Shown one piece after another: positions 45,724 to 53,479 of a stretch of 64,000 nt of DNA. The notes under the pieces were generated by a model, which was given only the letters and a program-made list of their open reading frames with translations, did not search any database and was not told the DNA's origin. Position numbers and translations under genes: made by a program. The stretch's first letter is position 1. Each line of letters starts with the position of its first letter. Where the stretch lies: the NCBI GenBank assembly GCA_030584085.1, contig CP129490.1, forward strand, positions 2,761,511-2,825,510, given 5' to 3'. The DNA is from Melioribacteraceae bacterium. Its GTDB lineage: Bacteria; Bacteroidota; Ignavibacteria; Ignavibacteriales; Melioribacteraceae.

Positions 45724-48285
45724 CTATATCATTTGTTCGATTGCTTCGGTTAATTCTTTTTTTATTAGTTCAAAATTATTTGGTGATATTTTTCTACCGG
45801 TTTGAGTTAACACATAAAATGAATCAACAACATCATCGCCTTTAGTTGAAATTTTTGCAAAGTAAATACTGATCCCAAGTTCAAAAAACTTGCGTGTTAT
45901 TTGGTAAAGAAGTCCTAATCTATCCGGCGAAAATATATCAATGATTGTATATTTTTGGTGTTTCTCAAAGTTGATCTTTATAGTACCTTTTCTACTAAAG
46001 AACTTGTCTTCTAAGCGCCACCATTTTGATTTAACTCTCTTGAACTCTTTATTGATAGAAAGCTGATTATTGATTGAAGCAATTATGTCTTCCCTAATTT
46101 TATCGTACTTTTCTTTATCAACTTTTTTATTTGTCCTAAAATCACTCACATTAAAATTATCTATTATCAGTCCGTCTTTTCTAGTGAAGATACGTGCGTC
46201 GTGAATATTTAAATCATTGATTGAAAGTGCACCGCATAACCTTGCAAGAACGGATTCATTATCTTCTGTAATGACCGTAATATTTGTAAACTCTTTTTCT
46301 TCTTTGAAGAATACAGAAGTATCTTCACCGTTGGCGATTTCTTCAACGTGAGCATTAATTTCTTCTTCTGAGAATTGTTGTAGGTATGTCAAATCGTCAA
46401 ATGCTTCTAAATGTTGCCGTATATTTTCGCCGGCTTCTTTAACTCTTTCATTGATTACTTCAAGTGTATCTGCATAAATTAATTGTTCCCCGGTTACTCT
46501 GTCTTCCAGCATCATTTTGGTTTTTCTATAGAGTTCAAATAGAAGATCACTTTTCCACTGCGTCCAGACAACCGGACTTACAGCCGATAGATCTGCAAAG
46601 GTTAGTAAATACAACATCTCAAGCGCTTCAACTGATGGAACATTAGCGGCAAATTGATCTAAAGTAATCGGATCATTGAGATTTCTTCTAAATGCAACTT
46701 GCTCCATTGTTAAATGATGTCTCACTAAAAATCTTACTAGATTTATTTCTTCCTGCTCATAACCTAACCTTTCCATAATTGATGAAGCAATTTCGGCACC
46801 GATTATTTCATGTCCGGATACACTAATAGGTTTAGCAATATCATGAAACAAAACACCAAGGTAGAGTAAATCTCTTCTATCAATTTCATAAAAGATTTTA
46901 CCCATTCTTGAATTTTCTTCTTTCAATTTTTCAAGATTACTTAAAGCAATAATTGTATGTTCATCAGCGGTATAGCAATGATAAACTCCGGGTTGGAAAA
47001 ATCCGACTAGCTCCTTGAACTCGGTTAAGAATGCAGAAATCACACCGAGCTCGTTCATCATACTTATTGTCTTTCCGACATTTTTCGGTAATCTTAGCAA
47101 CTCTCTAAAAAAAGTAGAAGACACATTTTCCGGTTTAAGTTCTTCTTGAGAGATCACGGAAAGATCAATTATCTTTGAGCGAAGATTTTCATCAAAGACT
47201 GCATCCTTTATAGCTCTGTAATAAAATACTCTGAGTACTTTTGCGAGATCAATTTCTGCATTAGGATTTGTCAATGAAATTTTATTTTCTTTCATTACAA
47301 AATCATCATCAAGTTCTATCGCTAAATAATCTGAGATAGGTTTTGAAATTTCTTCTTCAAATCTTAATATCATTGTTTTTGCAAATCTTTTCAGAATACT
47401 TGCGGCATAAAAATAATCTTTCATAAACTCATGCCAACCGTCATGCGAATATTCTAAGCGGTTTGCAATTTTCTCTTGAGCTGAAAACTCTAATCTATCC
47501 GATTTTGATGGTGAAATAAGATGAAGATGATTTCTTACATTCAGAATAAATTTATAACTGTGAATAATACGTGCGGCAGATTTTATGTTAACGGTTTTAT
47601 TCTTTTTAATAACATCAACAAATGCTTCTGTTTGAGTTATTTCATTTTGGTTAGAAAAAATGATACCGTTTTTAAGTGCATACATCCATTCTACAGCTTG
47701 AAGATCGCGTAACCCGCCGGCAGTAAATTTTATATTTGGTTCTAAAACTTTTGAGGATTCCCCGTACTTTGCATGGCGAAGATTTGTGTCGGCAAAAAAT
47801 TCTAATAGAAGATTTTTTTTATCTTCAGGCTTCAGCGAAGTTGTAATCAGATTATTCCAATCATTGTAAACACCATCATCACCGCAAATTATTCTAGTTT
47901 CAAAAAACTGCGTAAACGAATGAAGATCATCTGTTAAAAATCTCATTATATCGCTAAAATCGCGTACAGTATGTGAAACCTCTAGTCCACAATCCCACAA
48001 ATCGGTGATACATTCGTTAATAATTTCTTCATTACCTATTACATCTCGGCAAATAAACATTAAGTCAATATCCGAATGCGGCGAAAGTTCTCTTCTACTA
48101 AAGCTTCCCGCTGAAGCAACAGCAAAATCAATTTTTTTATTAAACAGAATTCTGCGTATAAAATCTTCTACAAGTAAACTATACTGCATACAAAACTTGA
48201 AAGAATCTTTCAGTAATGATTGATCATTAAATAACGATTGTTTTTCTTCGTTAAATAATTTTTTTATTTGAAGTTTCTCAATCAT
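45724..48285 (-). CDS. glnD: GlnD-type [protein-PII] uridylyltransferase / uridylyl-removing enzyme
   Basis: 853-residue bifunctional nitrogen sensor. The nucleotidyltransferase domain has GSFSRRELSPHSDIDLMFI with the GS and DxD metal motifs; the GlnD linker and HD domain follow (LLYLGVLFHDIAKPI near 465-480), and two ACT domains at about 675-750 and 785-850 bind glutamine. HD-domain residues typical of GlnD are partly changed (ISVSGHEI instead of GRGGDHS). No glnB or glnK is next to it. Full length for the family. Confidence 0.88.
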   Translation of the reverse strand: MIEKLQIKKLFNEEKQSLFNDQSLLKDSFKFCMQYSLLVEDFIRRILFNKKIDFAVASAGSFSRRELSPHSDIDLMFICRDVIGNEEIINECITDLWDCGLEVSHTVRDFSDIMRFLTDDLHSFTQFFETRIICGDDGVYNDWNNLITTSLKPEDKKNLLLEFFADTNLRHAKYGESSKVLEPNIKFTAGGLRDLQAVEWMYALKNGIIFSNQNEITQTEAFVDVIKKNKTVNIKSAARIIHSYKFILNVRNHLHLISPSKSDRLEFSAQEKIANRLEYSHDGWHEFMKDYFYAASILKRFAKTMILRFEEEISKPISDYLAIELDDDFVMKENKISLTNPNAEIDLAKVLRVFYYRAIKDAVFDENLRSKIIDLSVISQEELKPENVSSTFFRELLRLPKNVGKTISMMNELGVISAFLTEFKELVGFFQPGVYHCYTADEHTIIALSNLEKLKEENSRMGKIFYEIDRRDLLYLGVLFHDIAKPISVSGHEIIGAEIASSIMERLGYEQEEINLVRFLVRHHLTMEQVAFRRNLNDPITLDQFAANVPSVEALEMLYLLTFADLSAVSPVVWTQWKSDLLFELYRKTKMMLEDRVTGEQLIYADTLEVINERVKEAGENIRQHLEAFDDLTYLQQFSEEEINAHVEEIANGEDTSVFFKEEKEFTNITVITEDNESVLARLCGALSINDLNIHDARIFTRKDGLIIDNFNVSDFRTNKKVDKEKYDKIREDIIASINNQLSINKEFKRVKSKWWRLEDKFFSRKGTIKINFEKHQKYTIIDIFSPDRLGLLYQITRKFFELGISIYFAKISTKGDDVVDSFYVLTQTGRKISPNNFELIKKELTEAIEQMI

Positions 48286-48370
48286 AAGTAATTCATTCTA
48301 ATAAGTTTTGTTTTAAACCCAATGATCATTAACAACAGTGTTAATTCAAAAACGAAACTGCAATATATAA

Positions 48371-48403
48371 AGATTCCCGCAATCTTAAAGTTTGCGGGAA
48401 TCT
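48371..48403 (-). terminator. Terminator after the tyrosine phenol-lyase-type gene
   Basis: Perfect 12-bp stem AGATTCCCGCAA / TTGCGGGAATCT with a nine-base loop. On the minus strand it is followed by TTATATATT. It lies 31 bases beyond the stop codon of the gene at 48434. Confidence 0.85.
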
Positions 48404-48433
48404 GAATTTACTTACCTAACTAAACAGCACTTT

Positions 48434-49825
48434 TTATTTTAGTTTTTCGAATCTGCCTTGGAAGAAACGCAAATAAGCAGGTTCATAAACCATCTTCAAA
48501 CCTTTTATTTTTTTACGGTCTTCAAAAACAGATGCGATTGATTCAACCGCAACATCAATATGCGCTTGAGTATAAACTCTTCTTGGGAAAGTCATACGTA
48601 CAAGTTCTAATTTCGGATAACGGTGTTTGCCGGTTTTAGGATCACGACCGGATGACACTACACCACGTTCCATTCCTCTTACTCCTGAATCAATAAATAT
48701 TTCGGCAGCTAATGTTTGCGCTGGAAATTCATCTTGCGAAATATGACTCAATATTTTTTTTGCATCCAAAAATATTGCGTGTCCGCCTATAGGTTTTACA
48801 TATGGGATTTTGTACCTATCAAGTTGATGTCCAAAATATTCAACTTGTCCAACTCTAGCACGAATGTTATCGAAATCAACCATTTCTTCGATACCGCGAG
48901 CCATAGCTTCCATATCTCTTCCGGCTAATCCACCATAGGTGTGTAATCCTTCATAAACTACTACCATATTTCTTGCTTCTTCATAAATCTTTTTATTCTT
49001 TGTTGCAAGGAATCCACCGATATTAACCATCAAATCTTTTTTGGCACTCACCCACAATCCTTCAAAATATGAACACATTTCTTTTAGAATTTGGGCGACT
49101 GTTTTATCTTGATAACCCTTTTCTCTTAACTTAATGAAGTAAGCGTTTTCAGTTGCACGTGTTGCATCAAACCACAATCTGATTTTATGTTTTTTAGCGT
49201 ACTCATAAACTTCTTTGAGATTCTTCATTGAAAATGGTTGTCCGCCCGCCATGTTTACCGGCCCGGCCATGCTTATATAAGCAATATTTTTTGCTCCAAC
49301 TTCTTTAACAAGTTTATCGAGTTTCTTTAAATCAATGTTACCTTTGAACGGATGTTCACTATATGGATTATGAGCTTCATCAATAATTACATCGACAAAA
49401 GTAGCACCTGCTAATTCTTGATGTAATCTTGTTGTAGTGAAGTACATATTACCCGGAACGTATTGTCCGGGAGTAATCATAATTTTAGATAACATATGTT
49501 CAGCGGCACGACCTTGATGTGTCGGAACAAAGTAAGGATGACCGTAATACTTCTTCACGTTATCCCACAAGTAGTAGAAATTTTTGCTTCCGGCATACGC
49601 CTCATCACCAATCATCATTCCGGCCCATTGATAATCACTCATAGCATTAGTACCGCTATCAGTTAATAGATCAATGTAAACATCTTCGGATTTCAATAAG
49701 AATGTGTTGTAACCTGCTTCCTTAGCTGCTTTTTCTCTATGTTCACGAGTTGTCATTTTTATTGGTTCAACAACCTTGATTTTAAACGGTTCAGCCCAAC
49801 TTTTTTTAATTACTTTTTCAGCCAT
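48434..49825 (-). CDS. tpl: Tyrosine phenol-lyase-type beta-eliminating lyase
   Basis: 463-residue PLP enzyme of the tyrosine phenol-lyase/tryptophanase family. LLTDSGTNAMSD, GDEAYAGS, PTHQGR, NMYFTTTR, FDATR (Asp220, Arg223) and SAKKD (the PLP Lys is one of Lys262/263) are conserved. Met385 and Arg387 in VRGMERG align with the substrate-side Met and Arg that mark tyrosine phenol-lyase; tryptophanase has V-E-I there. It would split tyrosine to phenol, pyruvate and ammonia. The start at 49825 follows GGAGAA, and an upstream TTG-type start is unnecessary. No transporter or regulator is adjacent. Confidence 0.85.
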   Translation of the reverse strand: MAEKVIKKSWAEPFKIKVVEPIKMTTREHREKAAKEAGYNTFLLKSEDVYIDLLTDSGTNAMSDYQWAGMMIGDEAYAGSKNFYYLWDNVKKYYGHPYFVPTHQGRAAEHMLSKIMITPGQYVPGNMYFTTTRLHQELAGATFVDVIIDEAHNPYSEHPFKGNIDLKKLDKLVKEVGAKNIAYISMAGPVNMAGGQPFSMKNLKEVYEYAKKHKIRLWFDATRATENAYFIKLREKGYQDKTVAQILKEMCSYFEGLWVSAKKDLMVNIGGFLATKNKKIYEEARNMVVVYEGLHTYGGLAGRDMEAMARGIEEMVDFDNIRARVGQVEYFGHQLDRYKIPYVKPIGGHAIFLDAKKILSHISQDEFPAQTLAAEIFIDSGVRGMERGVVSSGRDPKTGKHRYPKLELVRMTFPRRVYTQAHIDVAVESIASVFEDRKKIKGLKMVYEPAYLRFFQGRFEKLK

Positions 49826-50038
49826 TTTATTCTCCAATTTTATATACACTATTAAAAAATATATTCGAAATATTGATAGGTTATTAGTGGGCTGAGGTCA
49901 TTGCGAGATGTTGATAAATCAAAATGGTATGGATTCTATCATACGATAAGTATAAGTTTTGCTGGAGTGCTTGAGGACATTCACTCAGCATTCGTAAGAT
50001 TTGCGTTTTTTGTCTTAAATGTATTTGAGAAACTTTTT

Positions 50039-50395
50039 TCATTCTTCTTTTAAATACTCTACTTCAATTACTGAAGAAATACCGCCACGTGTATTGAACT
50101 CTGCAATTACTTTCATATATCTTGGTTTGCAAACTCCAACCAGTTCATCTAGTATTTGATTTGTTACCGCTTCAAAATAAATTCCGTCATTACGAAAAGA
50201 TTGCAAATAAAATTTATAGGACTTTAGCTCTATACAGAGTTCATCCGGAATGTATTCTAAAATTATTGTTGCAAAATCGGGCTGACCGGTTTTGGGACAA
50301 ACAGATGTAAACTCCGGTGCTGTATGTTCAATTATATAGTCTCTTTCCTTCTTAGGATTTTCGAATGTTTCTATTAGTTTTTGTTTTTTGTTCAT
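50039..50395 (-). CDS. queF: preQ0 reductase (NADPH-dependent 7-cyano-7-deazaguanine reductase)
   Basis: 118-residue T-fold enzyme that reduces preQ0 to preQ1 for queuosine. The catalytic Cys33 in [11 protein letters not shown], the Asp40 proton relay and the [14 protein letters not shown] motif are all there. It is the short, unimodular type. It lies ten bases after queC on the same strand. QueD and QueE, which feed QueC, are not in the window. Confidence 0.95.
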   Translation of the reverse strand: MNKKQKLIETFENPKKERDYIIEHTAPEFTSVCPKTGQPDFATIILEYIPDELCIELKSYKFYLQSFRNDGIYFEAVTNQILDELVGVCKPRYMKVIAEFNTRGGISSVIEVEYLKEE

Positions 50396-50405
50396 TTATA
50401 TACCT

Positions 50406-51098
50406 TTAATCTATATAGCTTGGTCTTTTAAAATATGGTACTGGATCTTCCTTCCCAATTTTTTGGAATCCTCTTAATCTTAATGCACAGCTATCACATT
50501 CGCCGCATGCTTCATCTTCATTTTTGTAACAAGACCATGTGAGATGAAGAGGTGCATTTAGTTCCATTCCCTTTTGGATAATTTCCGATTTGTTCATTTC
50601 TATAATTGGAGTTTTAATATCAATTTTAGTTGATGGTTTAGTTCCGTCATCAACAACTTTTTGAAATGCCGAGAAAAAATCCGGTCTGCAATCCGGATAA
50701 CCCGAAGAATCTTCGGAAACTGCGCCCATAAAAATAGCGCTGGCACCTATTACCTCAGCCCAACTTACACAAGCGGTTAAAATATTTGCATTTCTGAATG
50801 GCACGTATGTCGTTGGTACATCTTTATTTGCTAAATCAGCAGCATTCACTTGAATATTTTTATCAGTCAAAGAAGAACCGCCGATTTTTACCAAATGAGT
50901 AAAATCTATAACAAGCTTTTTGCTAACATCATAAAATTCGGCAATATCATGGAAAGCTTTTAACTCTCTTGATTCAGTCCGCTGTCCATAATTTATATGT
51001 GCAAAAGCTAGTTCGTAATCTTTATTTGCAATAGCAGCAGTAACACAGCTATCTAAACCGCCGCTTACCGCAACTACCGCTATAGGCTTATTACTCAT
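50406..51098 (-). CDS. queC: 7-cyano-7-deazaguanine synthase
   Basis: 230-residue ATP-dependent enzyme that makes preQ0 from carboxy-deazaguanine and ammonia. The PP-loop is AVSGGLDSC near residues 9-17. The zinc-binding cysteines lie in SCYKNEDEACGECDSCALR at the C-terminal end. It is transcribed with queF. No preQ1 riboswitch was seen upstream, although this was judged by eye only. Confidence 0.95.
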   Translation of the reverse strand: MSNKPIAVVAVSGGLDSCVTAAIANKDYELAFAHINYGQRTESRELKAFHDIAEFYDVSKKLVIDFTHLVKIGGSSLTDKNIQVNAADLANKDVPTTYVPFRNANILTACVSWAEVIGASAIFMGAVSEDSSGYPDCRPDFFSAFQKVVDDGTKPSTKIDIKTPIIEMNKSEIIQKGMELNAPLHLTWSCYKNEDEACGECDSCALRLRGFQKIGKEDPVPYFKRPSYID

Positions 51099-51218
51099 TG
51101 TATCCGTTCAAAATTTTTAAGAAATAAAAGATACTAAAATCCCTTGAGATATTGAATAATACAACATTAGAAAGCTATTGGAAAGAATACATTTTGAAAC
51201 TTTTTGTCAAATTTTTTG

Positions 51219-51246
51219 TTGACAATCATACCTTTAATTTTATTTT
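51219..51246 (+). promoter_or_regulatory. Candidate promoter of the Sua5/YciO gene
   Basis: TTGACA (51219-51224), 16 bases, then TATTTT (51241-51246), which also reads as a near TAnnTTG element. It lies 41 bases before the start codon, which has AAAGGAG at 51276-51282. Sequence match only. Confidence 0.5.
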
Positions 51247-51287
51247 GCATATCTGTTTTCACACCTCAATAAACGAAAGGAGCCAGT

Positions 51288-51899
51288 ATGGAATATTATG
51301 AATTGCATCCGGAAACACCTCAATTGAGGTATATTAATAAAGCCGTTGAAGTCTTACGAAATGGAGGTGTGATTATTTATCCAACGGATACTGTATATGG
51401 TTTTGGCTGCGATATTTTTAATCACGAGGCAGTTAAAAGAATTTATGATATAAAACTAGATGCCGGTACGAAATTATTCAGTTTTATCTGCCCGGATTTA
51501 AAGGATATTTCCAAGTATGCTAAAGTTTCGGATTATGCTTACAAGATGATGAAAAAATGTATTCCGGGTCCTTATACCTTTGTTCTTCCCGCTGCAAAAG
51601 AGGTTCCTAAAAAATTGTGGACAAAACGCCGTACAGTGGGAATTCGTGTTCCGGATCATGAAATTGCAATTACATTGGCAAAGGAATTGGGCAACCCGAT
51701 TTTAAGCACTAGTGTAACTACACGTAAAGGTGAATTACTTTTTGAACCTGATGAGATAAGGACTATCTTCAATCCTCATGTAGATTTTATGCTTTCCGCG
51801 GGAGCGTTAAATGGTCAACCTTCTAGTGTAATTGATTTAAGCGGAGAATCCCCCGAGATATTACGTGAAGGAGCCGGTGATATCTCAATGTTTGTATAA
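51288..51899 (+). CDS. Sua5/YciO/YrdC-family L-threonylcarbamoyladenylate synthase-like protein
   Basis: 203-residue YrdC-fold protein. GGVIIYPTDTVYGFGCD, CIPGPYTFVLPA, RTVGIRVPDH and TSVTTRKGE are the family signatures for binding ATP, threonine and bicarbonate. Such proteins make threonylcarbamoyl-AMP for the t6A37 modification of tRNA. The sequence resembles the YciO branch, whose role is less certain, more than TsaC. It is preceded by a clear SD sequence. It ends at a pair of inverted hairpins. Confidence 0.85.
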   Translation: MEYYELHPETPQLRYINKAVEVLRNGGVIIYPTDTVYGFGCDIFNHEAVKRIYDIKLDAGTKLFSFICPDLKDISKYAKVSDYAYKMMKKCIPGPYTFVLPAAKEVPKKLWTKRRTVGIRVPDHEIAITLAKELGNPILSTSVTTRKGELLFEPDEIRTIFNPHVDFMLSAGALNGQPSSVIDLSGESPEILREGAGDISMFV

Positions 51900-51906
51900 T
51901 TTTGCA

Positions 51907-51975
51907 GAGCGACGATCCTTCGTCGCTCACCCTTAATTTTTAAAAACTAAAAGTAAGCGATCAGGATGGTCGCTT
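51907..51975. repeat. REP-like pair of inverted hairpins (BIME-like)
   Basis: Hairpin 1 (51907-51928) is GAGCGACGA/TCGTCGCTC, loop TCCT, 9 bp perfect. Hairpin 2 (51955-51975) is AAGCGATC/GGTCGCTT, 8 pairs with one G-T. Hairpin 2 read on the other strand matches hairpin 1 (AGCGAC-ATCCT-TCGCT), so the two are inverted copies. They occupy the spacer between convergent genes and touch the SDR stop codon. Confidence 0.7.
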
Positions 51976-52772
51976 TACATTTTACGAATTCTTACAATAG
52001 TTTCTTCTCTATGCGCTATCATGGCAGTTGCCTGTGCCGATGGCATTACAATAATTTCATTTATGTTAACATGTTTTGGTCTTGTTGCAATAAAAATTAA
52101 TGTTTCTGCAATATCATCTCCGTGTAATGGAACCAATCCTTTATAAACATTTTTTGCTCGTTCTTTATCTCCATAAAATCTCACATTACTAAACTCTGTT
52201 TCAACCATACCCGGATCAACAGTACTCACTTTAATATTATGTTCAAGTGTTTCCATTCGTAGTGATTCAGTGATTGCGTTAACAGCATGTTTTGTTGCAC
52301 AATATACACTTCCTCCGGGATAAGCTTGATGTCCCGCTATCGACCCAATATTTATAACATGACCTCGTTTTCGCTCAACCATTCCTTTGACTACTTCTTT
52401 TGTAACAATCAAAAGACCCTTAACATTTGTGTCAATCATTTCATCCCAAGCTTCGGGATTATCTTCAAATAATTTATTCAATCCACGTCCAAGACCGGCA
52501 TTATTGACAAGAATGTCAATCATTTTCCATTTATCATTCAACCCGGAAATTGTATCAACGACTTCATTTCTTTTTGTGACATCAAGTTCTATTGGAAGAA
52601 CTTTTACAGAATATTTTTCCTCAATATCATTTTTCATTTTAGTTAATCTGTCTATTCTTCTTGCGGTTAGAATCAAATTAGCACCCTCTCTAGCAAATGC
52701 ATAAGCACATGCTTCACCAATTCCGGCTGATGCACCGGTAATCAATACAATCTTATTTTTCAAGGAAACCAT
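51975..52772 (-). CDS. Short-chain dehydrogenase/reductase (YdfG-like)
   Basis: 265-residue Rossmann-fold oxidoreductase. The NAD(P)-binding TGASAGIG is at about 13-20, NNAG near 90, and the catalytic Tyr-Lys pair in YCATKHA. ARRIDRL after beta-2 suggests NADP preference. The sequence resembles YdfG-type 3-hydroxy acid dehydrogenases. It is 11 bases downstream of the membrane-protein gene. The substrate is not known. Confidence 0.88.
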   Translation of the reverse strand: MVSLKNKIVLITGASAGIGEACAYAFAREGANLILTARRIDRLTKMKNDIEEKYSVKVLPIELDVTKRNEVVDTISGLNDKWKMIDILVNNAGLGRGLNKLFEDNPEAWDEMIDTNVKGLLIVTKEVVKGMVERKRGHVINIGSIAGHQAYPGGSVYCATKHAVNAITESLRMETLEHNIKVSTVDPGMVETEFSNVRFYGDKERAKNVYKGLVPLHGDDIAETLIFIATRPKHVNINEIIVMPSAQATAMIAHREETIVRIRKM

Positions 52773-52783
52773 TATTACTCCTT

Positions 52784-53308
52784 CTAGTAATTAATATATT
52801 TCTGAATTCTTTTTGTCGATATATTTAGATAAAACACGAATAAAAAGATAACAGCAAAAGCAAAAATAAATCTTTCGATTTCATCATATCCAAGGTAAAG
52901 AGTTAAGGCAATCCAATCATTTTGAATATTCGGACTTAATATCAAAATTACTGCGCTATAGAATATATGAATCAGGAGATATCCTATTTGACTTAGAATA
53001 AAGATGACTAGAAAAAATCTGCCTTTCCCATGAGGGATTTTCCTCATAGTTGCAGTAGCAACCTCTACAGAGAGAACCAGATAAATGTAAGGGGCAAAAT
53101 ACAGTAACAATAACTCCGGCATCAATCTATCCGGGAGGGGTTCAAAATAATATTGAAAAGATGGAAAAATGAATGAAAATTCGGAATTTCCCCCTCCAAA
53201 TATTGCAACAATGAACATTTGAAACAGTTCTTTAAATAAAGCTATTTGAATAGCCGAGAAAAAAACTGCCCAGATTATACCTTGACCATTTTTAAATTTT
53301 AAATCCAT
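52784..53308 (-). CDS. Four-helix membrane protein of unknown function
   Basis: 174-residue integral membrane protein with about four hydrophobic helices (around residues 10-35, 65-87, 95-125 and 143-165) and a basic tail. No family was recognised. ATG at 53308 is preferred to an upstream TTG start. It is upstream of the SDR gene on the same strand. Confidence 0.6.
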   Translation of the reverse strand: MDLKFKNGQGIIWAVFFSAIQIALFKELFQMFIVAIFGGGNSEFSFIFPSFQYYFEPLPDRLMPELLLLYFAPYIYLVLSVEVATATMRKIPHGKGRFFLVIFILSQIGYLLIHIFYSAVILILSPNIQNDWIALTLYLGYDEIERFIFAFAVIFLFVFYLNISTKRIQKYINY

Positions 53309-53479
53309 TTGGTACAATTAAAATTCTTCATAAATTTAGACGTGCACAAAAAATTCTTTGAAATTATTTAAGTCTAAGAAAAACTTAACAATTTGTTAAC
53401 TTCAAGATAATCCGATAATTGTGTAAGATTCATATCTATGTTTATAAAAATACTAAATTTTTACAGAGAATAACCCACC

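Noticed and set aside
50396-51287. Search for a preQ1 riboswitch near queC and queF
   Set aside because: No class I or II core was recognisable by eye in the spacer upstream of queC, so none is claimed.
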